Assembly: GCA_029593465.1 (NCBI GenBank) | Contig: JAKTNK010000002.1 | Coordinates: 119,978 to 183,977 of the forward strand | DNA length: 64,000 nucleotides | DNA from: Streptococcus suis | GTDB taxonomy: Bacteria; Bacillota; Bacilli; Lactobacillales; Streptococcaceae | Direction of reading: 5' to 3' | Shown here: positions 40,479 through 49,425 of the stretch, in pieces | Layout: each line of letters starts with the position of its first letter | Position numbering within the stretch: the stretch's first letter is position 1 | Position numbers and translations under genes: made by a program | Notes under the pieces: model-generated | What the model saw: only the letters and a program-made list of their open reading frames with translations | Told to the model about the DNA's origin: nothing | The model's database searches: none

Positions 40479-41663
40479 ATGGTTTTTAGTGTTAAAACCT
40501 TTAATAATATTAATAAAATCGGTCTTCAAGAGTTGGGGAATGCTTTTCAAATTGATGGGGATTTATCGGACAATCCAGATGCCTATATTTTGAGAAGTCA
40601 GTCACTGCATGACTGTGAGTTTCCAAGTAACGTCAAAGCAATAGCACGTGCAGGCGCAGGGACAAATAATATCCCTATTGACAAGGCAACAGAAGCTGGG
40701 ATTGTTGTTTTTAACACTCCCGGAGCCAATGCTAATGCGGTTAAAGAAGCTGTTCTAACGGCGATATTATTAGCAGCGCGTGATTATTTAGCAGCCAATA
40801 AATGGGTTAACGGCTTGTCTGGTAGTGATGTTCCAAAACAAATTGAAGCAGGGAAATCTCAATTTGCCGGTTCGGAAATCTCAGGAAAGACTCTTGGTAT
40901 TATAGGACTGGGTGCCATTGGTGCCAGAATTGCTAACGATGCTCGTCGTCTAGGGATGAACGTTATCGGTTATGACCCCTATGTGTCTATCGAGACAGCT
41001 TGGAACATTTCTAGTCATGTCAAACGCGTTAGCGATCTTAAAGAGATTTTTAGTCAATCCGATTATATTACCATTCACGTGCCTTTGACCCCTGATACCG
41101 AAAAAACTTTTGATGCTCAGGCATTTGCACAAATGAAGAAAGACACGGTCATCATTAACTTTGCACGTGCTGAATTGGTTGATAATCCTGCTCTTTTTGA
41201 TGCCCTTGAAACGGGTGTGGTGAAACGCTATATTACCGACTTTGGGACAGAGGAGCTCCTCAACAGAGAAGGTGTGACTGTCTTTCCTCATGTGGGTGGT
41301 TCAACACAAGAAGCGGAACTTAATTGTGCCATCATGGCAAGTCAGACCGTTCGTCGCTTTTTAGAGACTGGTGAAATTACCAATTCGGTCAACTTCCCTA
41401 ATATGCACCAGCGTCAAGATGCCCCTTATCGGATTACCTTAATCAATAAAAATATTCCTAATATTGTCGCTAAAATTTCGACAGCCGTTTCTGATTTAGG
41501 GATTAATATTGACAATATCTTGAACCGTTCAAAAGGGGATTACGCCTACACCTTGTTGGATTTGGATGAGGCTGATCGCTCTAAAGTTGATCAGCTAGTA
41601 GCGCATTTTGAGGCTAACGATGCTATTGTGCGTGTGCGTCTCATTCCCTTAACAAAAGAATAG
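40479..41663 (+). CDS. serA: D-3-phosphoglycerate dehydrogenase
   Basis: NAD-dependent first enzyme of serine synthesis. The substrate domain with RAGAGTNNIP, the nucleotide loop LGIIGLGAIGARIANDARRLGM, HVPLTPDTEKTF, INFARAELVD with the catalytic Arg region, and HVGGSTQEAE with the catalytic His are visible. A C-terminal ACT domain (residues about 325-394) suggests feedback by serine. Start ATG 40479 (394 aa) has AAAGGAG upstream. It follows serC and the acetyltransferase, completing two of three serine pathway steps. Confidence 0.93.
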   Translation: MVFSVKTFNNINKIGLQELGNAFQIDGDLSDNPDAYILRSQSLHDCEFPSNVKAIARAGAGTNNIPIDKATEAGIVVFNTPGANANAVKEAVLTAILLAARDYLAANKWVNGLSGSDVPKQIEAGKSQFAGSEISGKTLGIIGLGAIGARIANDARRLGMNVIGYDPYVSIETAWNISSHVKRVSDLKEIFSQSDYITIHVPLTPDTEKTFDAQAFAQMKKDTVIINFARAELVDNPALFDALETGVVKRYITDFGTEELLNREGVTVFPHVGGSTQEAELNCAIMASQTVRRFLETGEITNSVNFPNMHQRQDAPYRITLINKNIPNIVAKISTAVSDLGINIDNILNRSKGDYAYTLLDLDEADRSKVDQLVAHFEANDAIVRVRLIPLTKE

Positions 41664-41689
41664 CTTAGATAAAGACGAAAGAAAGTATC

Positions 41690-42778
41690 ATGTCGTTTGA
41701 ATCAACCTTCTTTCAGGATAAGGTGTTGCCGTTAGCTAAACTCAAAGATTTTGGTTTTGTAGAAGAAGATGCAGACTTGATTTACCGCGATACTTTGTTA
41801 GAAGGTCAATTTGAAGTCATCCTTCGTGTGGACGTATCAGGTACCCTATTTGGTCGAGTCTTAGATGGTGATTTCAATGAAGACTACATGGCTTTTCGCG
41901 ACCCTTATGCCCAGGGGCATTTTGTTGGTCAAGTCCGTCAGGAGTATGGCCAGTTATTAACGAGAATTGCTGATGAGTGTTGTCTGCCTTACTTGTTTCG
42001 TCAGGAGCAAACCAACCGCTTAGTTGACTATGTGATAGAAAGGTTTGCAGATCCTATGGATCAGCCCTTTGCTAAATTGCCTAACTTTACGGTTTTTCGC
42101 CACCCTAGTCATCTCAAATGGTACGGTCTGGTCGGAAGTGTCAAGCGAGACAAGTTGCAAGCAAAAGAGAGGCATTGGACAGCTAACACCTTAAAGGAAG
42201 ATGTCGAATTCATTAATATTAAAGTAGATCCAAGACAAATACCCAATCTACTCGAGCTGCCAGGCATTCACCCTGCTTATCACATGTCAAAGAAGTCTTG
42301 GGTGACTATTCTTTTAGACGATAGTCTTTCCGACGAGGTGCTCTTTACTTTGGTGAGAGAGAGTCGGGCTTTAGTTAGTCCCAAAAGGGCCCTTAAGCTT
42401 ACGGATCCTAACTATTGGCTGCTGCCTGCCAATCCCAAGTGCTATGATATTGATGCTGCATTTGCTAAAGACTCTAACCTGCTTTGGAAGCATCAGCCTA
42501 GCATGAATGTCGGTGATTGGGTCTTGATTTACATGACCAGTCCCATCCAAGCCATTCGCTATATTTGTCGGGTATCAGAGATTTATCCTTCTGCAAGTAC
42601 CAATCAAAAGGAAGCTACCATGCTCCTTTCCTTAGTCAAGTCCTTATCTGATAGCCAGTTACCGCTTGCTGTTTTGCAAGAAAAGGGGGTAAAAGCTATT
42701 CGAGGACCTCGGCGAGCAACACCGGCATTGATTGCTTATCTAGAAGAACAATCTCTTACGGTAGTTAAAAAATCCTGA
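41690..42778 (+). CDS. MmcQ/YjbR family protein with an EVE-like C-terminal part
   Basis: 362 residues in three parts: an N-terminal region (1-125) of unclear fold, a central MmcQ/YjbR domain (about 130-235: FRHPSHLKWYGLVGSVKR, VEFINIKVDP, LPGIHPAYHMSKKSWVTILLDDSLSDEVLFTLV), and a C-terminal stretch (about 240-362: NYWLLPANPKCYDIDAAF, MNVGDWVLIYMTSPIQAIRYICRVSEI) that looks like an EVE/PUA-type nucleic-acid reader. No enzymatic function is known. It follows serA by 26 nt and is closed by a bidirectional terminator. Confidence 0.75.
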   Translation: MSFESTFFQDKVLPLAKLKDFGFVEEDADLIYRDTLLEGQFEVILRVDVSGTLFGRVLDGDFNEDYMAFRDPYAQGHFVGQVRQEYGQLLTRIADECCLPYLFRQEQTNRLVDYVIERFADPMDQPFAKLPNFTVFRHPSHLKWYGLVGSVKRDKLQAKERHWTANTLKEDVEFINIKVDPRQIPNLLELPGIHPAYHMSKKSWVTILLDDSLSDEVLFTLVRESRALVSPKRALKLTDPNYWLLPANPKCYDIDAAFAKDSNLLWKHQPSMNVGDWVLIYMTSPIQAIRYICRVSEIYPSASTNQKEATMLLSLVKSLSDSQLPLAVLQEKGVKAIRGPRRATPALIAYLEEQSLTVVKKS

Positions 42779-42798
42779 GTGCCGAACTCAGGATTTTT
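42771..42798. terminator. Bidirectional terminator between the MmcQ gene and the lipid kinase gene
   Basis: AATCCTGAGT/ACTCAGGATT with a 5-nt loop; T run on the plus side and A-rich flank on the other, between convergent genes. Confidence 0.85.
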
Positions 42799-43702
42799 CT
42801 TCTGGGACGATGACCTCAATCGCTTTTGGTAGCATTTGAACTAAAATGGGTAGTTTACCGATATTATCCCCATCCACACGAACATTTGGATTATTTTTGT
42901 CCCTTTTTCGTAAATTCACCAAGCGTAAATCAGAGGCTTGAAAAGAATCCCAGTGTTTGAATGCGTTGAATTTTCCAATGCGGAAAAAGAAATAGAGAAA
43001 AAATCGTAGAAAGTGAATGCGCCGAAGGGTATAAACGGTAAATAAGCCGTCGTTTACTGTATTTTGGGGATTAAAAGCTGGTAGTCCTGCGATGGTATTA
43101 CTCATGGTAATGAGCAGCAATTTGGTCTTGAAATCTTGCCTTTTGTGATCGGCGATAAGGCTTATGTGATAGGAACGCCTTCTAAGAAAAATTTTCCAAC
43201 CAGCCTTGATAAAGGCAAAAACACCGTATCGCCGTTTCTTTTCAGGCGTTACTGAGAGTGCCATATCGGCCATGAGTCCGAGGGTGAGACTGCTAATCAT
43301 GTACTGGTTGTTGACTTTAGCTAGATCGACATCCTTGGTGCGCCCAGTAAAGAGCGTTTCCAGAGCTTTTTGGGTGTTGAGAGGAATCCCTAGCGCCCTA
43401 GCAAAATTATTGACGGTTCCAGTTGGAATAATCCCTAGGCGAGCAGACGACTGGCTTTCGTAGATACCTGCACAGACTAGCTTAATGGTGCCATCACCTC
43501 CCAAAGGAATGATAATATCGCTTCCTTTTGTGCAAGCTTCTTTAGTCAGTACAATCGTCTCGTCAGCTGATGTTGGAAAGTAAGTGGAGATATCTGCTGA
43601 AGGGACACCACGTTCTTGTAGAAAGTTTTTGATGGTGTTAATTAAGTCTTCTTTCTCTTGTTTTCCTGATTTTTGATTGATGATTAGGGCAAATGTGGTC
43701 AT
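42788..43702 (-). CDS. Diacylglycerol kinase family lipid kinase (YegS/DgkB type)
   Basis: Soluble lipid kinase of the DAGK_cat family, likely recycling diacylglycerol at the membrane or phosphorylating a related lipid. The nucleotide motif is IIPLGGDGTIKLVCAGI, followed by GIIPTGTVNNFARALGIP and a C-terminal beta domain with NVRVDGDNIGKLPI. 304 aa is usual. AAGGAAA precedes the ATG on the minus strand. Distinct from the small membrane DgkA near 57.3 kb. Confidence 0.88.
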   Translation of the reverse strand: MTTFALIINQKSGKQEKEDLINTIKNFLQERGVPSADISTYFPTSADETIVLTKEACTKGSDIIIPLGGDGTIKLVCAGIYESQSSARLGIIPTGTVNNFARALGIPLNTQKALETLFTGRTKDVDLAKVNNQYMISSLTLGLMADMALSVTPEKKRRYGVFAFIKAGWKIFLRRRSYHISLIADHKRQDFKTKLLLITMSNTIAGLPAFNPQNTVNDGLFTVYTLRRIHFLRFFLYFFFRIGKFNAFKHWDSFQASDLRLVNLRKRDKNNPNVRVDGDNIGKLPILVQMLPKAIEVIVPEEKS

Positions 43703-43770
43703 GGGTTTCCTTACGCGTTAAAATTAACTTTTATTATAGCACGTTTATTGAGAAGAATTCCAGATAATTT

Positions 43771-43779
43771 TGTTATAAT
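43771..43779 (+). promoter_or_regulatory. Extended -10 promoter of rsmD (near-leaderless)
   Basis: TGTTATAAT (-10 at 43774-43779). The rsmD ATG follows after 10 nt, leaving a leader of only about 4 nt. Confidence 0.55.
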
Positions 43780-43789
43780 AAGAAACATT

Positions 43790-44329
43790 ATGAGAGTAGT
43801 AGCAGGTGAATTTGGGGGACGTCCTTTAAAGACACTCCCAGGAAAAACAACACGCCCCACAACGGATAAGGTCAAGGGAGCGATGTTTAATATGATTGGT
43901 CCCTTTTTCGAAGGGGGCCGTGTCTTAGACCTTTATGCTGGTAGTGGGAGTTTGGCGATTGAGGCTGTCTCTCGTGGAATGAGCGAAGCTGTCTTGGTGG
44001 AGCGAGATCGTTTCGCTCAAGCGATCATTGACGCCAACATTAATATGACCAAAGCTAAGCAACGCTTTCAGGTTTTAAAGATGGATGACCGCAAGGCGAT
44101 GAAATACTTGTCTGGTTCTTTTGACTTGGTCTTATTAGATCCGCCTTATGCAAAAGAAAACATCGTTGAAGTCATCACAGAACTTGAGGATAGAGGCTTA
44201 CTAGCCTTGGATGTCATGTTAGTGTGCGAAACGGATAAAAAGGTGTCTCTTCCGGAAGAAATATCCTCTTTCGGGATTTGGAAGCAAAAAGTTTATGGAA
44301 TCAGTCAGGTAACCGTATATGTCAGATAA
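43790..44329 (+). CDS. rsmD: 16S rRNA (guanine(966)-N2)-methyltransferase RsmD
   Basis: Methylates G966 of 16S rRNA on 30S subunits. SAM-binding VLDLYAGSGSLAIEAVSRG, the catalytic DPPY in LVLLDPPYAKE, and the N-terminal MRVVAGEFGGRPLKTLPG are diagnostic. Start ATG 43790 (179 aa) has no ribosome site and is only 10 nt from the -10 box. It overlaps coaD by 11 nt; the order rsmD-coaD-sepM is usual in streptococci. Confidence 0.94.
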   Translation: MRVVAGEFGGRPLKTLPGKTTRPTTDKVKGAMFNMIGPFFEGGRVLDLYAGSGSLAIEAVSRGMSEAVLVERDRFAQAIIDANINMTKAKQRFQVLKMDDRKAMKYLSGSFDLVLLDPPYAKENIVEVITELEDRGLLALDVMLVCETDKKVSLPEEISSFGIWKQKVYGISQVTVYVR

Positions 44330-44819
44330 TAAAAAAGGTCTATTTACAGGGTCTTTTGATCCTGTCACATTAGGACATGTGGATTTAATAGAACGTGCTA
44401 GTCGTTTATTTGAGCACTTGTATGTTGGGATTTTTTTCAATAGAGAGAAAGCAGGTGAATTTAGCATCGAAGAGCGTCAGAGCATGCTAAAAGCAGCTGT
44501 GAGTCATCTTCCCAACGTCACAGTGATTACAGCCAATAATAGCTTAACAGTAGCCATTGCTAAAGAATTGGGAGTCACCCATCTGGTACGAGGACTTCGT
44601 AATGGGAATGATCTGACTTATGAGGCTAATTTGGAATTTTTTAATAAGCATTTGAACAATCAGATTGACACTGTCTATCTCATGGCATCTAATCAGTGGC
44701 AGGAAGTGAGCTCAAGTCGTGTCCGGGAGTTGTTGTACTTTAAGGCTGATATTTCCGATTTTGTACCAGAGTCTGTTGTTAAAGAAGTGGAGAAAAAATA
44801 TCGATATGAAAACATTTAG
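44319..44819 (+). CDS. coaD: Phosphopantetheine adenylyltransferase
   Basis: Adenylates 4'-phosphopantetheine in coenzyme A synthesis. The N-terminal GSFDPVTLGHVDLIERA contains the TxGH nucleotidyl-transferase signature; LVRGLRNGNDLTYEANLEFFNK and ISSSRVRELL-like SSSRVRELLYFKADISDFVP follow. 166 aa is normal. Its end overlaps sepM by 14 nt. Confidence 0.96.
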   Translation: MSDNKKGLFTGSFDPVTLGHVDLIERASRLFEHLYVGIFFNREKAGEFSIEERQSMLKAAVSHLPNVTVITANNSLTVAIAKELGVTHLVRGLRNGNDLTYEANLEFFNKHLNNQIDTVYLMASNQWQEVSSSRVRELLYFKADISDFVPESVVKEVEKKYRYENI

Positions 44820-45861
44820 TCGTCAAAAATCGTCCTTAAAATGGTGGCTTGTAGGTATCCTAACAGCTATTTTACTGGGTTTAGTTTTCTTTTTACCCTT
44901 ACCTTATTATATTGAAATGCCTGGTGGTGCCTATGATATTCGTCAGGTTTTACAGGTGGATAACAAAGAGGATAAGGCAAAGGGATCTTATAATTTTGTA
45001 GCCATTTCGCAAATGCGTGCGACTCCAGCAGCTCTCCTCTATGCTTGGTTGACGCCTTTTACAGATGTTGAAACAGCTCAAGAAAGTCTTGGCAATTTTA
45101 CAGAAGATGAATATATCCGTTTAAATCAATTTTACATGGAGACATCTCAGAATGAAGCTATCTATCAAGCCTTTAAGTTAGCGGGAAAGGCTGTTTCCTT
45201 GAACTACTTTGGTGTCTATGTCTTGGATGTTTCCAAAGAATCAACCTTTAAGGGAATCTTAGGCTTGGCAGATACCGTAACAGGTGTCAATGGCAAAACC
45301 TTTGAGAGTTCTAAAGATTTGATTGCTTACGTTGCTAAACAAAAACTTGGGGACAAGGTAACGGTTCAGTATCTGTCGAATCAGCAGAAAAAAGAGGCTT
45401 CTGGCAAGATTATTAAATTATCAAATGGTAAAAATGGTATTGGCATTGGTTTGGTTGACCATACCGAAGTTAAGACAACTATACCAGTTGAGTTCTCGAC
45501 AGGCAACGTTGGCGGACCTAGCGCGGGCTTAATGTTCACCCTTGATATTCTTGACCAAATTAACCAAGAAGATTTGCGGAAAGGACGGATGATTGCAGGG
45601 ACCGGGACCATTGAAAAAGATGGTTCTGTCGGTGATATTGGTGGTGCTGATAAAAAAGTAGTATCAGCCGCCAAGGATAATGCTGAGATTTTCTTTGTTC
45701 CCAATAACCCTATTGATAAGGATTACCTCAAAAAGCATCCAGATGCCAAAACCAATTATCAAGAAGCCAAGGCAGCTGTTGAGCGTATCAAAACCAAGAT
45801 GACAATTGTCCCTGTCCGAACCGTTCAAGATGCTATTGATTATTTGAGAAAAACAAACTAA
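44806..45861 (+). CDS. sepM: Membrane-anchored PDZ-Lon protease, SepM-like
   Basis: Surface serine protease. One N-terminal membrane helix (about residues 13-32), PDZ region (about 130-215: VLDVSKESTFKGILGLADTVTGVNGKTF), and Lon-type protease domain with catalytic Ser239 in GGPSAGL and Lys284 in GADKKVVSAAKDN. The 45-residue spacing equals that of the S. mutans SepM dyad as I remember it. In S. mutans SepM trims the secreted competence pheromone; whether this protein trims a peptide here is inference. Start ATG 44806 gives 351 aa. Confidence 0.85.
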   Translation: MKTFSRQKSSLKWWLVGILTAILLGLVFFLPLPYYIEMPGGAYDIRQVLQVDNKEDKAKGSYNFVAISQMRATPAALLYAWLTPFTDVETAQESLGNFTEDEYIRLNQFYMETSQNEAIYQAFKLAGKAVSLNYFGVYVLDVSKESTFKGILGLADTVTGVNGKTFESSKDLIAYVAKQKLGDKVTVQYLSNQQKKEASGKIIKLSNGKNGIGIGLVDHTEVKTTIPVEFSTGNVGGPSAGLMFTLDILDQINQEDLRKGRMIAGTGTIEKDGSVGDIGGADKKVVSAAKDNAEIFFVPNNPIDKDYLKKHPDAKTNYQEAKAAVERIKTKMTIVPVRTVQDAIDYLRKTN

Positions 45862-45879
45862 TACTGACCATCCCCCAAC

Positions 45880-45904
45880 AACCTCAGTTTTTCTGAGGTT
45901 TTTT
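45880..45904 (+). terminator. Terminator after sepM
   Basis: AACCTCAG/CTGAGGTT stem with a T5 loop and T run. Confidence 0.85.
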
Positions 45905-46012
45905 AATTTTTTGCCCTCTTAAACCAACTACACTTGTTCAAGAGAGGTAGTGGCATAGGCTAAAAAAGGCCTGTAAGGAAGCCCTTATAGGCTCAAGATG
46001 AAAGAACAAATA

Positions 46013-46021
46013 TGCTATAAT
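46013..46021 (+). promoter_or_regulatory. Extended -10 promoter of ftsK (leaderless arrangement)
   Basis: TGCTATAAT (-10 at 46016-46021), six bases, then the ATG at 46028, the same geometry as at the DUF1836 gene. Confidence 0.55.
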
Positions 46022-46027
46022 AAGTCT

Positions 46028-48454
46028 ATGGTAAAATCAAGAACAAAAACAAAAACTAAAGGTACCAAGAAACGGCGACCAACCAAAGCAGAGTTGGCGA
46101 AACAAGCTGCGATAAGGCGTATGGTCATCAGCTTTTTAGTGGCGATTATCCTTTTCTTTGGTGTGATTAGACTGGGTGTTTTCGGGGTCACTGTTTATAA
46201 CGTGGTTCGTTTTTTTGTCGGAAGTTTGGCTTATCCGATGATGTTGCTAGTCTTTCTCAGTCTTTTTGGCTTTCGGTGGTTTCAAAAGCATGAAGGTGTG
46301 ATGACAGGTCTGGTGACTTTGTTTATAGGGCTCTTGTTGGAGTGGCATGCCTATCTCTATACCCAACCATTTTTACAAGGACAAGAGGTTTTTAAATCGA
46401 CCTCTCGCTTGATTTACAGGGATTTAAGTCACTTTAGTGTCACGCAATTTTTAGGTGGAGGCATGTTTGGCGCTCTTTTGTACAAACCAGTAGCCTTTCT
46501 GTTTACCAATATCGGCTCTTTCTTTATCGGTTTATTGATTATAGCGGTAGGTCTGTTCATCATTAGTCCGTGGGATTTATATGATTTGTTAGAGTGGCTT
46601 CATCATAAGCGTGACGAATGGTCAGTCAAACACGAACGAAACAAACAAGAACGTTTTGCACGTCGTGAGGAAAAGCGCCGCCTAGACCAAGAGCGCAAAG
46701 AGCAGGAAGAAATGGAAAAGGCTGAACAAGAGCGCCTATCCTCTCTATACGTCGATGTTGAAACAGGGGAGCTGCTAGATGCCCCTGTTGCAACATCAAG
46801 TGCTTCTAATGTTCCTGACCTTGAACAAGACGTTGAAATTGTTGGGTATTCCCTAGACAATGGGGAGGTGTCAGCTAAGGATGACGAGTTTCTAAGCAGC
46901 CTACCTCCAAGATCTGAGTCGGATGACTTCCCAGCTTTTGAAGAAGAACCGTCATTTGACTTAGAGGATTTAGCAGATGAACCAGAAGTCTCCCTTCAAG
47001 TGGACTTTACCCCTAAGCAGCATCTGAACTATAAGCTTCCTAGTATTGACCTCTTTGCTGCTGACAAGCCTAAAAGTCAGGCCAAAGAAAAAACGATTGT
47101 GCGACAAAATATTAAAATTCTTGAAGATACCTTTAAGAGTTTCAATATTGCGGTTAAGATTGAACGCGCTGAAATCGGCCCGTCAGTGACCAAATACGAA
47201 GTCAAGCCGGCAGTAGGTGTCCGTGTCAATCGGATTTCAAACTTAGCCGATGATTTAGCCCTAGCTTTGGCAGCCAAGGATGTCCGGATTGAAGCACCGA
47301 TCCCAGGCAAATCCTTAGTGGGCATTGAGGTGCCTAATTCGGAAATTGCAACCGTGTCCTTCCGAGAGCTTTGGGAACAATCCAGTACGAAGCCAGAAAA
47401 TTTATTGGAAATTCCCCTTGGTAAGGCTGTCAACGGCACAGCACGTAGCTTTGACCTTGCCAAGATGCCCCACCTGCTGGTTGCCGGATCGACTGGGTCA
47501 GGGAAATCGGTGGCAGTTAATGGCATCATTTCAAGCATTTTGATGAAAGCACGTCCTGATCAAGTTAAGTTTTTAATGGTTGATCCGAAAATGGTCGAAT
47601 TATCAGTTTATAATGACATTCCCCATTTGCTAATCCCTGTGGTTACCAACCCTCGCAAGGCTAGTAAAGCCCTACAAAAAGTCGTTGATGAGATGGAAAA
47701 TCGTTATGAGCTCTTTAGTCGGTTTGGTGTTCGAAATATAGCAGGCTATAATGCCAAAGTTGAGGCTTTTAATGCAACTTCCCAGGAAAAACAGGTGCCC
47801 CTTCCTCTCATTGTGGTCATTGTTGATGAGCTGGCCGATTTGATGATGGTCGCTAGTAAAGAAGTGGAAGATGCCATTATTCGTTTGGGACAAAAGGCGC
47901 GTGCTGCTGGTATTCACATGATTTTGGCAACCCAACGCCCTTCTGTAGATGTTATCTCGGGTCTTATTAAGGCTAATGTGCCTTCACGAGTTGCTTTTGC
48001 GGTCTCATCAGGGACAGATAGCCGAACCATTCTTGATGAAAACGGTGCTGAAAAGCTACTTGGTAGAGGGGATATGCTCTTTAAACCCATTGACGAAAAC
48101 CATCCTGTTCGCTTGCAAGGTTCCTTTATTTCAGATGATGATGTTGAGCGAATTGTCAGCTTTATCAAGGCGCAAGCTGGAGCAGAGTACGATGATTCTT
48201 TTGATCCTGGTGAGGTTACAGAAACTGATACGACGGGTTCTAGCAGTGGTGGAGCGCCTGAAGGAGACCCTCTCTTCGAAGATGCTAAAGCCTTGGTTTT
48301 AGAAACTCAGAAAGCCAGCGCTTCAATGATACAGCGTCGTTTATCCGTTGGTTTTAATCGTGCCACGAGGCTTATGGAAGAATTGGAAGAGGCAGGTGTT
48401 ATCGGTCCAGCAGAAGGCACAAAACCAAGAAAGGTCCTTCAGCCCCCTCAATAA
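46028..48454 (+). CDS. ftsK: DNA translocase FtsK/SpoIIIE
   Basis: Septal DNA pump that clears chromosomes at division. Four or five membrane helices lie in residues 35-190, a charged coiled linker ([26 protein letters not shown]) and acidic spacer follow. The motor has Walker [15 protein letters not shown], Walker [37 protein letters not shown], and the C-terminal gamma winged helix ([29 protein letters not shown]) that reads chromosome polarity sites. Start ATG 46028 (808 aa) gives the family start MVKSR; it lacks a ribosome site and sits 6 nt after a -10 box. ATG 45998 upstream is in frame but has no support. Confidence 0.95.
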   Translation: MVKSRTKTKTKGTKKRRPTKAELAKQAAIRRMVISFLVAIILFFGVIRLGVFGVTVYNVVRFFVGSLAYPMMLLVFLSLFGFRWFQKHEGVMTGLVTLFIGLLLEWHAYLYTQPFLQGQEVFKSTSRLIYRDLSHFSVTQFLGGGMFGALLYKPVAFLFTNIGSFFIGLLIIAVGLFIISPWDLYDLLEWLHHKRDEWSVKHERNKQERFARREEKRRLDQERKEQEEMEKAEQERLSSLYVDVETGELLDAPVATSSASNVPDLEQDVEIVGYSLDNGEVSAKDDEFLSSLPPRSESDDFPAFEEEPSFDLEDLADEPEVSLQVDFTPKQHLNYKLPSIDLFAADKPKSQAKEKTIVRQNIKILEDTFKSFNIAVKIERAEIGPSVTKYEVKPAVGVRVNRISNLADDLALALAAKDVRIEAPIPGKSLVGIEVPNSEIATVSFRELWEQSSTKPENLLEIPLGKAVNGTARSFDLAKMPHLLVAGSTGSGKSVAVNGIISSILMKARPDQVKFLMVDPKMVELSVYNDIPHLLIPVVTNPRKASKALQKVVDEMENRYELFSRFGVRNIAGYNAKVEAFNATSQEKQVPLPLIVVIVDELADLMMVASKEVEDAIIRLGQKARAAGIHMILATQRPSVDVISGLIKANVPSRVAFAVSSGTDSRTILDENGAEKLLGRGDMLFKPIDENHPVRLQGSFISDDDVERIVSFIKAQAGAEYDDSFDPGEVTETDTTGSSSGGAPEGDPLFEDAKALVLETQKASASMIQRRLSVGFNRATRLMEELEEAGVIGPAEGTKPRKVLQPPQ

Positions 48455-48468
48455 AAAGGAGAGTAACC

Positions 48469-48855
48469 ATGAAATTGGATAGCATTCACCATGTTGCTAT
48501 CATAGGTAGTGACTATGAAAAAACTCGACATTTCTATTGTGACTTACTAGGGTTCGAACAATTGGACAAGCATAGTCGTCCAGAAAAAAATGATATTCTC
48601 TTCAATGTTCGTCAAGGTCACCTGACTTTAGAAATTTTCATCAAACCAGATGCACCAAGGAGACCGCAGCTACCTGCTCCTGAACACCAGGGATTGCGAC
48701 ATTTAGCTTTCAGAGTGGGTGATGTGGAGGCTTTGTTGGCAGAATTTGATTGCCTAGGTATTGACCATGAACCCATGCGCTATGATGCCTTTGATGGAAA
48801 GAAAATGGCCTTCTTTTTTGACCCTGATGGTTTACCGCTGGAAATTCATGAATGA
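48469..48855 (+). CDS. VOC family (glyoxalase-like) protein
   Basis: 128-residue single-domain vicinal-oxygen-chelate protein (YwkD/GloA2 type). Metal ligands are suggested by HHVAIIGSDYEKTRHFYCDLLGFE, LEIFIKPD, HQGLRHLAFRV and DPDGLPLEIHE. It may detoxify methylglyoxal or act on another small substrate; the family does not settle this. AAAAGGAGAG upstream, 14 nt after ftsK. Confidence 0.88.
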   Translation: MKLDSIHHVAIIGSDYEKTRHFYCDLLGFEQLDKHSRPEKNDILFNVRQGHLTLEIFIKPDAPRRPQLPAPEHQGLRHLAFRVGDVEALLAEFDCLGIDHEPMRYDAFDGKKMAFFFDPDGLPLEIHE

Positions 48856-48860
48856 AAAAC

Positions 48861-48886
48861 AAAAGTGCTTCATTGAAGCACTTTTT
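48861..48886. terminator. Bidirectional terminator after the VOC gene
   Basis: AAAAGTGCTTC/GAAGCACTTTTT with an ATT loop between the convergent VOC and DUF3397 genes; T-rich on both strands. Confidence 0.85.
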
Positions 48887-48892
48887 GCAATA

Positions 48893-49255
48893 CTAAGATG
48901 GTAGGTTGAAGATGAGTAGAATGGTACCTAGGAAAAAGAAGAAGGTGAGAAAGAAGTTGAGCCGCCAAAAGAATTTGAACCATCTTTTATAAGTGAATGT
49001 TTTGCTTTTTAGGTATTGCCAACAAGCAACGATAATAGCAAGTATAGAGATAGCAATGAGGTAGTAGTAGATAAAGCTATGTTTGAAAAATTGTGAGCTA
49101 GCGACGATAATTTCAAAGACATACAAAGGAATGGTAATATCCGGAAATTTAATACCCAGTCGCCTTAACTTGAATAATTGACAAATAATATAAGTAAAAA
49201 TAGGTGTAAGAATAATGAGGCTCGCACTGAGCACTTTAAACATGAATACTGACAT
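48893..49255 (-). CDS. DUF3397 family membrane protein
   Basis: 120-residue membrane protein with four predicted helices (about residues 5-25, 42-60, 64-82, 95-117) and the family stretch KLRRLGIKFPDITIPLYVFEI; function unknown. No ribosome site precedes the ATG at 49255. Instead TTTACT, 17 nt, TACAAT lies upstream on the minus strand, with the -10 ending 6 nt before the ATG, so the mRNA may be leaderless. An internal ATG at 49243 is an alternative start, also without a ribosome site. Divergent from rplK. Confidence 0.75.
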   Translation of the reverse strand: MSVFMFKVLSASLIILTPIFTYIICQLFKLRRLGIKFPDITIPLYVFEIIVASSQFFKHSFIYYYLIAISILAIIVACWQYLKSKTFTYKRWFKFFWRLNFFLTFFFFLGTILLIFNLPS

Positions 49256-49261
49256 AAGCTT

Positions 49262-49290
49262 ATTGTAACCATTATTGACACTAAAGTAAA
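49262..49290 (-). promoter_or_regulatory. Promoter of the DUF3397 gene (leaderless arrangement)
   Basis: Minus strand TTTACT (49290-49285), 17 nt, TACAAT (49267-49262), six bases, then the start codon. Confidence 0.5.
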
Positions 49291-49318
49291 TCTTTTTACA
49301 GCAAAAAGCGTAAAAAAC

Positions 49319-49346
49319 TTGTTTTTTGGTGAAAAATAAGTATAAT
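49319..49346 (+). promoter_or_regulatory. Promoter of rplK-rplA
   Basis: TTGTTT (49319-49324), 16 nt, TATAAT (49341-49346); leader to rplK about 73 nt. Confidence 0.6.
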
Positions 49347-49352
49347 AGAAAG

Positions 49353-49407
49353 GTATGCTAAAGCATACTTGTGGGAGGTAAAAATCTTTAATTACCGCCA
49401 AAACCAC
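49353..49407 (+). promoter_or_regulatory. Structured leader of rplK, candidate autogenous control site
   Basis: A 6-bp hairpin GTATGC/GCATAC (49353-49368) is followed by GTGG (49371-49374) pairing with CCAC (49404-49407), enclosing GGTAA/TTACC. A similar GTGGGAG...TTACCAC unit recurs between rplK and rplA. This looks like a ribosomal-protein leader; the ligand is not known. Confidence 0.5.
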
Positions 49408-49425
49408 AATAGGAGGATTTTATTC

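Noticed and set aside
45998-46027. ATG 45998 as the ftsK start
   Set aside because: No ribosome site at a workable distance, and the codons lie on the promoter. It cannot be fully excluded, because the alternative is a leaderless start.
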